Below, one piece after another: positions 24,869 through 34,604 of a DNA stretch of 64,000 nt. The translations under genes and the position numbers were made by a program. The stretch covers positions 2,356,001 to 2,420,000 of the forward strand of contig NZ_CP061770.1 in assembly GCF_011751865.2 (NCBI RefSeq), written 5' to 3'. The stretch comes from Salinibacterium sp. ZJ70. Its GTDB lineage: Bacteria; Actinomycetota; Actinomycetes; Actinomycetales; Microbacteriaceae. Below the pieces are notes generated by a model. That model had not been told where the DNA came from. It worked only from the letters and a program-made list of their open reading frames with translations, and searched no databases. Position 1 is the first letter of the stretch. The number at the start of each line of letters is the position of its first letter.

Positions 24869-26013
24869 CGCACCCCGGCCGGGTCGCGGCGGATCGCGCT
24901 CACGAGCATCGCCTCAAGCGCGAGCGCGGGCGCGACGTTCGCCTCGATGCGGGCACGCGCCTCGGCGATCGCATCGAGCGTCGCGATCGTCTGCGCGGGC
25001 GCGGAGCGCTGCGCGGCGATCGTGAGATCGCTGTAGATCGCCAGATTCACGGGCTCCACCTCGACACCCAGCTGCAGCAGCAGCACGTCGCGGTAGAGCG
25101 ACAGCAGGTCGACGAGGATGCGGTCGATGCCGTCACGGAGGCTGCGGGTCGCGCGACGCTTCTGGTCCTCGTCGAGGGCCTTCAGCTGGGCACGCAGCGC
25201 GGGAGGCACGGTCCCACCGGGCTCGACGCCGAGCGAGCGCAGAGCCTGGTCGCGCTCCTCGGAATCGCGCTGCTCGGTGATGGCCTTCGCATCCGAGCCC
25301 GCCACCTCGAGCAGTTCGGCGGCGCCGATGACGGCGCCCGAAACGCCCCGGATGCCGAGGGCGATCTCGAGCGTGCGACGACGGCGCTCGCGAGCGCTCT
25401 CGTCGGTCGCGAGGCGGTGCGCCATGCCGATGTGCGCCTGCGCCTCGCGGGCGGCGCGCGTCGCCTCGGGCAGGCTCACGCCGTCGCGGCGGGCGATGAG
25501 CTCCGCGACGTCCTCGACGCTCGGCACCCGCAACCGCAGCGAGCGCACCCGCGAGCGGATCGTGGGCAGGAGGTCGGCCTCGCTCGGGGCGCACAGGATC
25601 CAGATGGTGCGCTCCGGCGGCTCTTCGAGCGCCTTCAGCAGCACGTTGGAGGTGCGCTCGGTCATGCGGTCGGCGTCCTCGATGACCATGACGCGGTAGC
25701 GACCCACCGCCGGCGAGAACTGGCTCGAGGCGACGAGCTTGCGCACGTCCTCGATCTTGATGATGACGGCCTCCGTGCTGAGCACGCTGAGGTCGGGGTG
25801 GGTGCGGGCGGCCACCTGCGCGGCGGTCGCCTCGAGGTCCGACTCTCCGCGCGCGAGCAGCTCGGTCGCGAACGCGTAGGCGAGCGTCGAGCGCCCGGAA
25901 CCGGGAGGGCCCGTGATGAGCCACGAGTGCGCGAGCCCGTCGCCCGCAGCGGCGGCACGCACCACGCGGATCGCATCCGCCTGGCCCGTGAGATCGTCCC
26001 AGATGCCGGTCAT
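24865..26013 (-). CDS. holB: DNA polymerase III subunit delta'
   Basis: 382 residues, clamp-loader AAA+ subunit. Walker A-like GPPGSGRST and the delta'-typical MVIEDADRMTERTSNVLLKALEEPPERTIWILCA (sensor and SRC-like regions) are present. Between the P-loop and THPDLSVL, where most homologues carry a four-cysteine zinc module, this protein has no cysteine at all (LLARGESDLEATAAQVAAR). It loads the sliding clamp with the tau/gamma and delta subunits. It is part of the common actinobacterial topA-tmk-holB order. Confidence 0.92.
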   Translation of the reverse strand: MTGIWDDLTGQADAIRVVRAAAAGDGLAHSWLITGPPGSGRSTLAYAFATELLARGESDLEATAAQVAARTHPDLSVLSTEAVIIKIEDVRKLVASSQFSPAVGRYRVMVIEDADRMTERTSNVLLKALEEPPERTIWILCAPSEADLLPTIRSRVRSLRLRVPSVEDVAELIARRDGVSLPEATRAAREAQAHIGMAHRLATDESARERRRRTLEIALGIRGVSGAVIGAAELLEVAGSDAKAITEQRDSEERDQALRSLGVEPGGTVPPALRAQLKALDEDQKRRATRSLRDGIDRILVDLLSLYRDVLLLQLGVEVEPVNLAIYSDLTIAAQRSAPAQTIATLDAIAEARARIEANVAPALALEAMLVSAIRRDPAGVR

Positions 26014-26022
26014 GTCTGAAGG

Positions 26023-26655
26023 CTACGCGAGCAGGTCCGACACTCGGCTGCGGATGGCGGCAGCGAGCTCGTCGATCGGCAGCGTCGCGTCGAGCACGAG
26101 GAAGCGCCGAGGCTCGGCATCCGCGAGGGCGAGATACGACTCGCGCACGCGCGTGTGGAAGTCGGCGGCCTCGGCCTCGAGACGGTCGTAGCGGCCGCGC
26201 GCCTCGTCGAGCCGCGCGCGGCCGACGGCGACGTCGACATCGAGCAGGATCGTCAGATCCGGCAGCAGTCCTTCGGTCGCCCACAGCGACAGGTCGCGCA
26301 CCTCGGTGCCGTCGAGCACGCGCCCCGCGCCCTGGTAGGCGACGGAGGAGTCGAGGTAGCGATCCTGGATGACGATGTCGCCGCGTTCGATCGCCGGCCG
26401 CACGACGGTCGCGATGTTGTGCGCGCGGTCGGCGGCGTACAGCAGGGCTTCGGCACGCGGCGCGATGTAGCCGCGGCGGTGCAGGATGATCTCCCGCAGT
26501 TCGAGCCCGAGCTCCGTGCCGCCGGGCTCGCGCGAGTGCACGACGGTGCGTCCGGATGCGGTGAGCCAGTCGGTCAGCAGGGTCGACTGCGTGGTCTTGC
26601 CCGATCCGTCCCCGCCTTCGAAGGTGAGGAACAGACCGCGCTCAGCGTCCGGCAC
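26023..26655 (-). CDS. tmk: Thymidylate kinase
   Basis: 210 residues from the GTG at 26655, one base after the topA stop; the longer frame runs through the end of topA and its Arg/Pro-rich product is an artefact. The P-loop is FEGGDGSGKTTQ, then REPGGTELG (DR(Y/E)P-type substrate region) and DRYLDSSVAYQGAGR. The Arg and Gly content of the P-loop and the lack of a LID arginine pattern fit a type I-like enzyme. It phosphorylates dTMP to dTDP. A thymidine kinase gene lies elsewhere in the window. Confidence 0.93.
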   Translation of the reverse strand: MPDAERGLFLTFEGGDGSGKTTQSTLLTDWLTASGRTVVHSREPGGTELGLELREIILHRRGYIAPRAEALLYAADRAHNIATVVRPAIERGDIVIQDRYLDSSVAYQGAGRVLDGTEVRDLSLWATEGLLPDLTILLDVDVAVGRARLDEARGRYDRLEAEAADFHTRVRESYLALADAEPRRFLVLDATLPIDELAAAIRSRVSDLLA

Positions 26656-26656
26656 G

Positions 26657-29404
26657 TCAGGCCTTCTTCTTGGCCGCAGGCTTCTTCGCGGCCGGCTTCT
26701 TGGCGGCGGGCTTCTTGGCCGCCGTCTTGGCCTTGGGCTTGGCGGGCCCCTTGGCGCGCTTGTCGGCGAGCATCTGCACCGCACGATCGAAGTCGATCTC
26801 CTCGATCGTGACACCGCGCGGGATCGTCACGTTGGTGACCCCGTCGGTCACGTACGGGCCGAAGCGGCCGTCGCGGATGCGGATCGGCTTGCCCGATTCG
26901 GGGTCGGCCTCGAACTCCTTGAGGGCGCTCGTGGGGCGCTTCGCCCCGTACTTCGGCTGCGCGAAGATCTCGAGGGCGGCAGGGAGCTCGATCGTGAAGA
27001 TGAGGTCCTCGCTCTCGATCGAGCGCGAGTCGGTGCCCTTCTTCAGGTACGGCCCGTAGCGGCCGTTCTGGGCCGTGATGGGCTCGCCCGATTCGGGGTC
27101 GAGTCCGACGGTGCGCGGCAGGTCGAGCAGCTTGAGTGCGGTTTCGAGATCGACCGTCGCGGGGTCCATCGTCTTGAACAGCGACGCGGTGCGGGGCTTC
27201 TCGACGGGCGCCTTCTTGGCGGCCTTCTTCTTCGGCTTCGGGGCCTCGACGACCTCACCGGTGGCGGCGTCGACAGCGACATCCTCGACCGTCTCAGGCA
27301 CCTCGGGCTCGGGGTCGACCTCGGTCACGTAGGGGCCGTAGCGGCCGTCCTTCGCGACGACCGTCTTGCCGTTGTCGGGGTTGATGCCGAGCACACGGTC
27401 GCCCACGACGGGCGCGTCGATGAGCTCGCGCGCCTTGGCGGGGGTGAGCTCGTCGGGCGCGATGTCGTCGGGCACGTTGACGCGACGCGGCGTATCGGTG
27501 CCGTCCTCGACCTCGATGTAGGGGCCGTACTTGCCGACGCGCAGCGTGATGCCCTCATCGATGACGATCGAGTTGACGGCGCGCGCGTCGATGTCGCCGA
27601 GGTTCTCGACGACCTCGCGGAGACCCGGGTGATCGCCGCCACCGAAGTAGAACTTCGTGAGCCAGTCCACGCGGTCCGCTTCGCCGTTGGCGATCTTGTC
27701 GAGGTCGTCCTCCATCTCGGCCGTGAAGCGGTACTGCACGAGATCGGAGAAGTGCTCTTCGAGCAGACGCACGACGCTGAACGCGATCCAGTTGGGCACG
27801 AGGGCCTGGCCGCGCGGCGTGACGTAGCCGCGGTCGATGATCGTGGAGATGATCGACGCGTAGGTCGAGGGGCGTCCGACGCCGAGCTCTTCGAGCGCCT
27901 TCACGAGGCTCGCCTCGGTGTAGCGGGCGGGCGGGGTGGTCTCGTGACCCTTGGCCTCGAGCTCGGCGAGGCTGAGCGCCTGGCCCTCCTCGAGCGGCGG
28001 GAGCTTCGACTCGGCCTGCGCATCGGCATTGCGGACCTCGTCGCGGCCCTCCTCGTAGGCGGCGAGGAAGCCGCGGAAGGTGATGACGGTTCCGGATGCG
28101 GTGAACTCGGCCTGCGCGTCCGGGCCGCCGTCGGCGGCGATCGTGACGGTCGCCGTGGAGCCCTTCGCGTCAGCCATCTGCGAGGCGACGGTGCGCTTCC
28201 AGATGAGGTCGTAGAGCTTGAACTCGTCGCCGCGGAGGCTCGACTGCAGCTCGCTCGGCGTGCGGAACACCTCGCCGGAGGGGCGGATGGCCTCGTGCGC
28301 CTCCTGCGCGTTCTTCGACTTCGACGAGTAGGCGCGGGGCTTCTCGGGGATCGAGTCGGCGCCGTAGAGCTTGACCGCCTGCGTGCGCGCCGCCTCGATC
28401 GCCTGCTGCGAGAGCGAGACAGAGTCGGTTCGCATGTAGGTGATGTAGCCGTTCTCGTAGAGCGACTGCGCGAGGCTCATCGTGGTGCGGGCCGAGAAGC
28501 GGAGCTTGCGCGACGCCTCCTGCTGGAGGGTCGAGGTGGTGAACGGCGCGGCGGGACGACGCGTGAGCGGCTTCGTCTGCAGCGACGAGACGGCGAACGA
28601 CGCGGTCGGAGCGCGGAGGGCGTCGACGAGCAGGTCGGCCGCCTTCTCGTCGAGGGTCACGACGTCGGGCTTGGAGAGCACGCCGCGGTCGTCGAAGTCA
28701 CCGCCCTGGGCGATGCGCTTGCCGCCGAGGCGAGCGAGCTTGGCCGTGAAGGCATCCTGCGAGCCCTGGGGCGCGAACTCGCCCACGAGGTCCCAGTAGG
28801 ACGCGGAGACGAACGCGAGACGCTCGCGCTCGCGGTCGACGATGAGGCGGGTCGCAGCGGACTGCACGCGGCCGGCCGAGAGTCCGGGGCCCACCTTGCG
28901 CCACAGCACGGGCGAGATCTCGAATCCGAACAGACGGTCGAGGATGCGGCGGGTCTCCTGCGCGTCGACGAGCGCCGTGTCGAGCTCACGGGTGTTCTGC
29001 TCGGCGCGCTGGATGGCGTCCTTGGTGATCTCGTGGAACACCATGCGCTTGACCGGAACCTTGGGCTTCAGCACCTCGAGCAGGTGCCACGCGATGGCCT
29101 CGCCTTCGCGGTCTTCATCGGTGGCGAGGTAGAGCTCGTCGACGTCCTTGAGGGCGCGCTTGAGTTCGGCGACGGTCTTCTTCTTGCTGTCCGAGACGAC
29201 GTAGTACGGCTCGAAGCCGTTGTCGATGTCCACGGAGAACTTGCCGACGCTGCCCTTCTTGAGCTCGGGCGGCAGGTTCTTGGTATCGATGAGGTCGCGG
29301 ATGTGGCCCACCGACGCCTGCACCTCGTAGCCATCCCCGAGGTACTGCGCGATCGTGCGCGCCTTTGCGGGCGACTCGACGATCACGAGCTTCTTGCTAG
29401 ACAC
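26657..29404 (-). CDS. topA: DNA topoisomerase I (type IA)
   Basis: 915 residues. N-terminal TOPRIM (KLVIVESPAKARTIAQYL, with DEDREGEAIAWH), catalytic Tyr in GYITYMRTDS, and from about residue 600 several Topo_C repeats of the form NGRYGPYV/LKKG in place of zinc fingers, as in other actinobacteria. The end is a Lys-Ala-Pro tail (repeated AAKKPAAKK units) that would bind DNA. It relaxes negative supercoils. First gene of topA-tmk-holB-hydrolase. No sign of damage. A long frame on the other strand is a shadow. Confidence 0.97.
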   Translation of the reverse strand: MSSKKLVIVESPAKARTIAQYLGDGYEVQASVGHIRDLIDTKNLPPELKKGSVGKFSVDIDNGFEPYYVVSDSKKKTVAELKRALKDVDELYLATDEDREGEAIAWHLLEVLKPKVPVKRMVFHEITKDAIQRAEQNTRELDTALVDAQETRRILDRLFGFEISPVLWRKVGPGLSAGRVQSAATRLIVDRERERLAFVSASYWDLVGEFAPQGSQDAFTAKLARLGGKRIAQGGDFDDRGVLSKPDVVTLDEKAADLLVDALRAPTASFAVSSLQTKPLTRRPAAPFTTSTLQQEASRKLRFSARTTMSLAQSLYENGYITYMRTDSVSLSQQAIEAARTQAVKLYGADSIPEKPRAYSSKSKNAQEAHEAIRPSGEVFRTPSELQSSLRGDEFKLYDLIWKRTVASQMADAKGSTATVTIAADGGPDAQAEFTASGTVITFRGFLAAYEEGRDEVRNADAQAESKLPPLEEGQALSLAELEAKGHETTPPARYTEASLVKALEELGVGRPSTYASIISTIIDRGYVTPRGQALVPNWIAFSVVRLLEEHFSDLVQYRFTAEMEDDLDKIANGEADRVDWLTKFYFGGGDHPGLREVVENLGDIDARAVNSIVIDEGITLRVGKYGPYIEVEDGTDTPRRVNVPDDIAPDELTPAKARELIDAPVVGDRVLGINPDNGKTVVAKDGRYGPYVTEVDPEPEVPETVEDVAVDAATGEVVEAPKPKKKAAKKAPVEKPRTASLFKTMDPATVDLETALKLLDLPRTVGLDPESGEPITAQNGRYGPYLKKGTDSRSIESEDLIFTIELPAALEIFAQPKYGAKRPTSALKEFEADPESGKPIRIRDGRFGPYVTDGVTNVTIPRGVTIEEIDFDRAVQMLADKRAKGPAKPKAKTAAKKPAAKKPAAKKPAAKKKA

Positions 29405-29504
29405 GTGGTGGGTCCTTCCTGTCGGTGCACACCATACACACAGAGTCCTGAGGGCATCCCGTCAAGGTCGCTCATGTTCCCCTCATGGCCGAGGCGCGAG
29501 CGGT

Positions 29505-29535
29505 GGGTGCGAGCGGAGCGCGCCCGCTCGCACCC
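29505..29535 (-). terminator. Terminator after the GH2 gene
   Basis: Perfect 12-bp stem, GGGTGCGAGCGG (29505-29516) and its complement (29524-29535), loop AGCGCGC. It lies five bases beyond the GH2 stop on the minus strand and marks the end of the sugar operon before topA's promoter. Confidence 0.8.
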
Positions 29536-29540
29536 CGGGG

Positions 29541-32150
29541 TCATTCGGCGGCGGCGCGCACGAGAGCGTGGGCGAGCGAGCGAGCGACGGGGACGTCGGC
29601 AGCGGCGCGGACGCGGAGCGTCGTGAACGTGACCTGCCCCTCGCTCCACGCGATCGTCGTCGTGGTCGTCGCGGCTCCGCGCAGCCAGCCGGAGAAGATC
29701 GCCGAGTGCACGCGAGCGGAGCGCATTGCGTTCGGGATGCCGTTGATGACGAGCGGGCCGAGGAGGTCCTCGAACGCGATCGAGAGGATCGGGCCACCGG
29801 GCACGGTGCTGAATGCGCCGCGGCGGTCGAGCCACTCGGTGCGCGGCACCCAGTCGCCGTCGCCGCTGCGGGATCCGAGTCGCGCCGAGGGCAGGTAGTC
29901 GAGTGCGTCCGAGAACGCGTGCTCGTCCTCGACGAGCACGAGCACGCGCCCGCCGTCGCGCGCCGTCTGCTGCGCCGCTTCGTCGAACGCACGCGTCACG
30001 AGCACGGCATCCGCGTCGTCGGTGAGGGCGATGCCCTGCGCGGTCGCCCAGGCGGCGACCGCGGCATCCGCGGCACGCACCGCGATGCCGGCGTCGTCGG
30101 TGGGGTCGATCACGAGGATCTCGGCCGCGTCGCGCGCGAGCAGCGCGCCATCGAGGTGCAGTTCGGCCTCGACGCGCATCGCCCGAGCGGGCAGTGCGGC
30201 AGAGAGCGAGAACGTGTGCGCGCTGCGCACCGTCGCGTCGACGGCGAAGTCGGCGACGGGCTCGCCGTCGGCGAGGAGGCGCAGGGTCGCGGGGCGCGCC
30301 TCATCGACACCGCGCATGGGGATGACGGTGGCCGTGAGCTCGACCGCGCCGCCGCCGAAGACGCTGTAGGCGTCGGTGCGCAGCGCCACCGCGGCGTCCT
30401 GGTTGCTGAGTCCCCACTCGGCGGTGCCGCGCTTGGGGGTGCGGTTCATGTCGAAGAGACCGTTCGCCTCCCACTGCACGTCGCTCAGCTGCGTGAGCAC
30501 ATAGCCGCTGATCTCGGGGTGCAGTCGGATGCTCGTGGTCTGGTACCGGTTCGCGACGAGCTGGGACTCGTGGAGCGCCTCGACGAGCGCCTCCCACGAT
30601 CCGAAGACGTCCTCGAGGCCGAGTGAGCGGAAGCGCTCGAGCAGCCGGGTGCCCTCACCCGCGCCGAACGCCCAGTCGGCACCGGATCCGAACCACCACG
30701 GCTCGGCGCCATCCTCGAACTGGTCGAGGGTGTGCGGGAGCGCCCAGTTGCCGAACTCGCTCAGCATCAGCGGCTCGACGCCGGTGCGCACGCCGTCGCC
30801 GTAGGGAGTGAAGGTCCAGTCGGGACGCGACGCGAACTCGGAGATCAGCGCATCCCACTCGCGGCGCGACTCGGGGATGCCGCGGTACATGTGGTAGTCG
30901 TCGATGTCGGTCTCGAGGTGGAAGTTGGGGCGGCACGCCGAGTTGTCGACCACGAGGCTGCCGCGGGCGGCCGCCTTGATGCGGTGGAATGCGTCGCGCA
31001 GCCACGCACGCTGCTTGGCACTCTTCTGATCCATGCCCCACGACTCGTTGATGACCGTCCAGGTGACGATCGAGGGGTGGTGGCCGTCTTCGCGGATGAA
31101 GTCCTCGAGGAGCTGCAGCCCTGCCTCGGCGCCCGCGGGGGTCCAGGTGAGCCAGCTGGGAAGCTCCGTCCAGACGAGCATGCCGAGGCGGTCGGCGATC
31201 TCGTAGTAGCGCGGATCGGGGCGCTTGATGTGCACACGGAGCATGGTGAAGCCGAGCTCGCGGGTGCGGCGGAAGAGCTCCTCGAGCGCCTCCGTGCTCT
31301 CGGGGATCGACGAGGAGCCCGGGTGGTAGTCCTGGTCGAGCACGGCGCGCAGTTCGATCTCGCGGCCGTTGAGGAAGAAGGAGCCGTCGCGCGCCTCGAA
31401 GGTGCGGAAGCCGGTCTGCACCGAGACGGCGTCGCGCACGTCGGCACCCTCGATGACCGAGACGGTGACGTCGTAGAGGTTCGGGGCGTCGAGGCCCCAG
31501 AGGACGGGGGCGTCCACGGTGAGCGTCGCAGCACCGTCGACAAGTTCGCCGTCCGCGACGACCTCGCCCGCGAAGCGCACCTCGGCGCGCACCGTCGCGG
31601 CACGCGCGGCATCCGTGAGCTCGGCGGCGATCTCGATCGAGGCGGATGCGGCATCCGCGTGCACGCTGATCGAGCGCACGTGCGCCGCGTGGCGCGTCTC
31701 GAGCGCGACCGGCTGCCAGATGCCCGCCGTCGTGCCGTACCAGGACTGCTTGCCGTGCGGCACCTCGAGGAAGCTCGGCTCATCGCCCTCGCGCAGACGC
31801 GGCGGGTAGCTCACGACGACCTCGAGGGTGTTCTCCCCCGCGACCACGGCATCCGTCACGTCGACCTCGAAGCGGCTCCACGCTCCGACGTTCCTGCCCA
31901 CCTCGACGCCGTTCACGCTCACGACTGCCGTGTGGTTGACGCCGCCGAAGGTGAGCACCTGACGCGTGTCGGCGCTCGGCTGCGCGTCGAACGTGCGGCG
32001 GTACCGCACCGTCTCATGGGAGTCGCCGAAACCGGCGATCTGCGTCGTCCAAGGGCCCGGCACGGTGACGTCGTGGCTGCTCGGGGTGGCGCCGAGGATC
32101 TCCAGATCCCAGGTGCCGCCGAGGTCGGTGACGATGCGTGAGGAGGTCAT
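29541..32150 (-). CDS. Glycoside hydrolase family 2 protein (beta-glycosidase)
   Basis: 869 residues. N-terminal jelly-roll sugar-binding domain (FDAQPSADTRQVLTFGGVNHTAVVSVNG), an immunoglobulin-like domain, then a TIM barrel. The acid/base Glu is in TWTVINESWGMDQ (about residue 370) and the nucleophile Glu in LMLSEFGNWALP (about 460). GH2 members are beta-galactosidases, beta-glucuronidases or beta-mannosidases; this one lacks a signal peptide, so it acts on imported oligosaccharides. Last gene of the operon with two sugar permeases and a binding protein, all probably under the divergent LacI regulator. Specificity unknown. Confidence 0.88.
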   Translation of the reverse strand: MTSSRIVTDLGGTWDLEILGATPSSHDVTVPGPWTTQIAGFGDSHETVRYRRTFDAQPSADTRQVLTFGGVNHTAVVSVNGVEVGRNVGAWSRFEVDVTDAVVAGENTLEVVVSYPPRLREGDEPSFLEVPHGKQSWYGTTAGIWQPVALETRHAAHVRSISVHADAASASIEIAAELTDAARAATVRAEVRFAGEVVADGELVDGAATLTVDAPVLWGLDAPNLYDVTVSVIEGADVRDAVSVQTGFRTFEARDGSFFLNGREIELRAVLDQDYHPGSSSIPESTEALEELFRRTRELGFTMLRVHIKRPDPRYYEIADRLGMLVWTELPSWLTWTPAGAEAGLQLLEDFIREDGHHPSIVTWTVINESWGMDQKSAKQRAWLRDAFHRIKAAARGSLVVDNSACRPNFHLETDIDDYHMYRGIPESRREWDALISEFASRPDWTFTPYGDGVRTGVEPLMLSEFGNWALPHTLDQFEDGAEPWWFGSGADWAFGAGEGTRLLERFRSLGLEDVFGSWEALVEALHESQLVANRYQTTSIRLHPEISGYVLTQLSDVQWEANGLFDMNRTPKRGTAEWGLSNQDAAVALRTDAYSVFGGGAVELTATVIPMRGVDEARPATLRLLADGEPVADFAVDATVRSAHTFSLSAALPARAMRVEAELHLDGALLARDAAEILVIDPTDDAGIAVRAADAAVAAWATAQGIALTDDADAVLVTRAFDEAAQQTARDGGRVLVLVEDEHAFSDALDYLPSARLGSRSGDGDWVPRTEWLDRRGAFSTVPGGPILSIAFEDLLGPLVINGIPNAMRSARVHSAIFSGWLRGAATTTTTIAWSEGQVTFTTLRVRAAADVPVARSLAHALVRAAAE

Positions 32151-32171
32151 GCGTGGTTCCTGTCATGCGGA

Positions 32172-32199
32172 GGGGCGGCTCGATGGCTCGAGCCGCCCC
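32172..32199 (-). terminator. Intra-operon hairpin between binding-protein and GH2 genes
   Basis: Perfect 12-bp stem (GGGGCGGCTCGA, 32172-32183, and complement 32188-32199) with loop TGGC, between the binding-protein stop (32223) and the GH2 start (32150). No T-run follows on the minus strand, so it may stabilise the 3' end of the binding-protein message or allow only partial read-through, keeping the enzyme lower than the binding protein. Confidence 0.6.
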
Positions 32200-32222
32200 C
32201 GTGATGCGGGCTCAGCCGCGAA

Positions 32223-33599
32223 TTACTTGAGTTCCTGCGCGACGCGCTGCTGCGCCTCGGCCAGGGCAGCGGCGATGTCCTTGCCCTCGAACCAGATGCC
32301 GTCGAGCTGCTGGTGGATGAGGGTCTTCACCGACGTCCAGTTCTCGATCTGCGGCACGAAGCGGATGTTGCTGACCGCCGTCGCCGTGTAGTTCTCACGC
32401 TCGGGCGCCTGCAGGTACTCCGCAGACTCGGTCACCGAGACGCGGGGCGAGAAGTGCCCCGTGGCACGCGACCAGGTGTCGGTGTTGTCGTACAGGTACG
32501 CGGCGAACTCGATCGCGGCACGGTACTTGACCGGGTCGTCGCCCTTCTGGCGCGGGAGGACCCACATGTGCGAGGACGCCCACGCGGCCGACTCGTCGAA
32601 GATCGTCGGGAGGTCGACGACCGTGTAGCCGAACGGCGCGGTGGCCGCGTACTCGTTCACGGCCCAGGTGCCGTTGAGGAGGATGGCGGAGTTGCCGCCC
32701 ATCCACTCGTCGATGCTGCCCGCGTAGTCGGCCTTCACGTGGATGTAGCCGGCCTCGATGAGCTGGTTCATGAGCTCGAGAGCGGCAGCCGCCTCGGGCG
32801 TGTCGATCGTGGGCTGGCCGTCAGCGTCGATGAGGTCCGAGCCCTGCTGGCGCACGAGCGAGTAGAAGGTGCGCCACGCCATGTCGTCGTTCGCGACACC
32901 GAGCGAGAAGAGGTACTTGCCGGTGGCCGCCTTGACCGCGGCGCCCATCTCGAGGAGCTCGTCGACGCTCGTCGGCATCACCGGGCGGCCATCTGCACCC
33001 AGGTAGCCGGCGGCCGCGAGGACGTCGGTGTTGACGTGCGCGAGGAGCGCGTGCGAGTCGAACGGAACCGCGTAGGTCTCGCCATCCCAGACGACCGACG
33101 ACTGCGCCTGCTCGGTGGCGTCGGCGAGGTCGATGCCGAAGTCGCTCGGGTCGAACGCGACGAGCTGACCGCGCTTGGCGTAGTCCGACATCGAGTAGTC
33201 GTGCAGGTTCGCGATGTCAGCGGGCGAGCCGCCGGCGACCGAGGCGTTGAACGCGTCGTAGTAGGAGTGCCAGTCGGCGCCGCCGAGACGCTCGATGGTG
33301 ATGCCGTGCTCGTTCTCGGCGTTGAACTTGTTGGTGAGGATCTGGATGGCCTCGCACTCGGTGGTCGCGAGAGCCAGGTCGGTGACGCCCTCGGTGGTCT
33401 CCTCGCAGTCGCCGAACATGCGCGACATGGTGATCGTCGTGCCCTTCAGCTCGTCGGCGGTGACGGCCGCGATCTTGTCGGCAAGTGCCTCGTCCGAGTC
33501 GGATCCGGCGTTGGATCCTCCGCCCGCGGCGCAGCCGGTGAGCAGAGCGCCCGCCGCGACGAGGGCGACGGTGGCCGTGAGGGCCTTGGTGTGTCGCAT
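32223..33599 (-). CDS. Sugar ABC transporter substrate-binding lipoprotein (CUT1)
   Basis: 458 residues from the ATG at 33599 with AAGGAG six bases upstream. Lipoprotein signal with lipobox LLTGC (Cys23). The mature protein is a group 1 solute-binding protein (NKFNAENEHGITIERLGGADWHSYYDAFNASVAGGSPADIANLH; later GNSAILLNGTWAVNEYA). It captures an oligosaccharide for the two permeases encoded upstream. Its gene is third in the operon, after both permeases, instead of the usual first position. Confidence 0.9.
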   Translation of the reverse strand: MRHTKALTATVALVAAGALLTGCAAGGGSNAGSDSDEALADKIAAVTADELKGTTITMSRMFGDCEETTEGVTDLALATTECEAIQILTNKFNAENEHGITIERLGGADWHSYYDAFNASVAGGSPADIANLHDYSMSDYAKRGQLVAFDPSDFGIDLADATEQAQSSVVWDGETYAVPFDSHALLAHVNTDVLAAAGYLGADGRPVMPTSVDELLEMGAAVKAATGKYLFSLGVANDDMAWRTFYSLVRQQGSDLIDADGQPTIDTPEAAAALELMNQLIEAGYIHVKADYAGSIDEWMGGNSAILLNGTWAVNEYAATAPFGYTVVDLPTIFDESAAWASSHMWVLPRQKGDDPVKYRAAIEFAAYLYDNTDTWSRATGHFSPRVSVTESAEYLQAPERENYTATAVSNIRFVPQIENWTSVKTLIHQQLDGIWFEGKDIAAALAEAQQRVAQELK

Positions 33600-33704
33600 G
33601 GATTTCTCCTTGTGGTTGGTGCGGCGCATCGCGCCTGTGGGACTGCGCCTTCGCAGGCGCCCATTACCGGCGGCATCGCGGCCGTCGGGGTCTTGGGGTT
33701 CCGG

Positions 33705-34604
33705 CTATTTGTCTCCGGAGGTCATCGCGATACCGCGGATGAGGTGCCGCTGGAACAGGATGAAGATGATCAGCAGCGGGAGCGACCCGACGAGACCGCG
33801 GGCCATGAGGCTGCCGAGCTCGGTCGCCTGGGCGAAGTTGCCCTGCAGCGATGCGAGACCCGTCGTGATGGTGAACATCTCGGCGCGCGTCGCGGAGACG
33901 AGCGGCCACAGGTAGTCGTTCCACGTCTGCACGAAGGTGAAGATCGCGAGCGCGACCATCGAGGGGCGCGCGAGCGGCAGCATCACCGAGAAGAAGATGC
34001 GCCAGGGGCCCGCGCCGTCGAGGCGTGCGGCCTCTTCGACCTCATCGGGCACCTTCGAGAAGAACTGCGTCATGAGGAACACACCGAGCGGCGCCGCGAT
34101 CCTGGGCAGGATGAGCGCGGAGTAGGTGTTGTGCAGATCCCATTCGGCGACCATCGAGAACAGAGGGATGAACATCGCCTCCTTGGGGATCATGAGTCCC
34201 GCGAGCACGCTCGCGTACACGATCGCCTTGCCCGTGAAGTCGATCTTCGCGAAGGCGTAGCCGGCCATGGCGCACAGCAGCACGGTGGCGGCGGTCGTGA
34301 TGCCCGTGACGATCGCGCTGTTGATGAACCACTGCGCGGTGAGGCCGATGTTGAAGACGCCGAGGAAGTTGTCGAGAGTGAAGTTCTCGGGTGAGAACGA
34401 CGTCGTCTCGCGCACGAGGGCGCGATTGTCGGTGAGCGCGAGCGCGGCCATCCACATCATGGGGATGAGCCACACGAGCGCCGCGACGATCATGGCGACG
34501 TGATAGAGGCTCGTGCCGAGCACGGCTCCGCGACGGCGGGCGCCTGCCGGGCGCTGCTGCGCACGGCGTCCGGCCGGGGTCGTGATGATGCTGGTCGTCG
34601 TCAC
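33705..34604 (-). CDS. Sugar ABC transporter permease (MalG type)
   Basis: 299 residues from the GTG at 34604, which overlaps the other permease's stop (GTGA). Six membrane spans after a basic N-terminus, with the inner-membrane EAA loop EEAARLDGAGPWRIFFSVMLPLARPSMVALAIF that touches the ATPase. Carbohydrate uptake type 1. No ATPase gene lies in the operon, so a shared MsmK/UgpC-type ATPase from elsewhere is presumably used, as is common in actinobacteria. A small GCGCCT/AGGCGC hairpin lies in the gap before the binding-protein gene. Confidence 0.9.
   Translation of the reverse strand: MTTTSIITTPAGRRAQQRPAGARRRGAVLGTSLYHVAMIVAALVWLIPMMWMAALALTDNRALVRETTSFSPENFTLDNFLGVFNIGLTAQWFINSAIVTGITTAATVLLCAMAGYAFAKIDFTGKAIVYASVLAGLMIPKEAMFIPLFSMVAEWDLHNTYSALILPRIAAPLGVFLMTQFFSKVPDEVEEAARLDGAGPWRIFFSVMLPLARPSMVALAIFTFVQTWNDYLWPLVSATRAEMFTITTGLASLQGNFAQATELGSLMARGLVGSLPLLIIFILFQRHLIRGIAMTSGDK

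Noticed and set aside
26656..26814. N-terminal extension of tmk reaching into topA
   Set aside because: The extra residues are Arg/Pro/Ser-rich and come from reading the Lys-rich end of topA in another frame; the GTG at 26655 gives the normal length.
26486..29626. Open frame of 1046 codons on the plus strand opposite topA
   Set aside because: The product is low-complexity (Arg, Gly, Leu, Asp, Val) and mirrors the topA codons. Such antisense frames are normal in high-GC genes; topA is certain.
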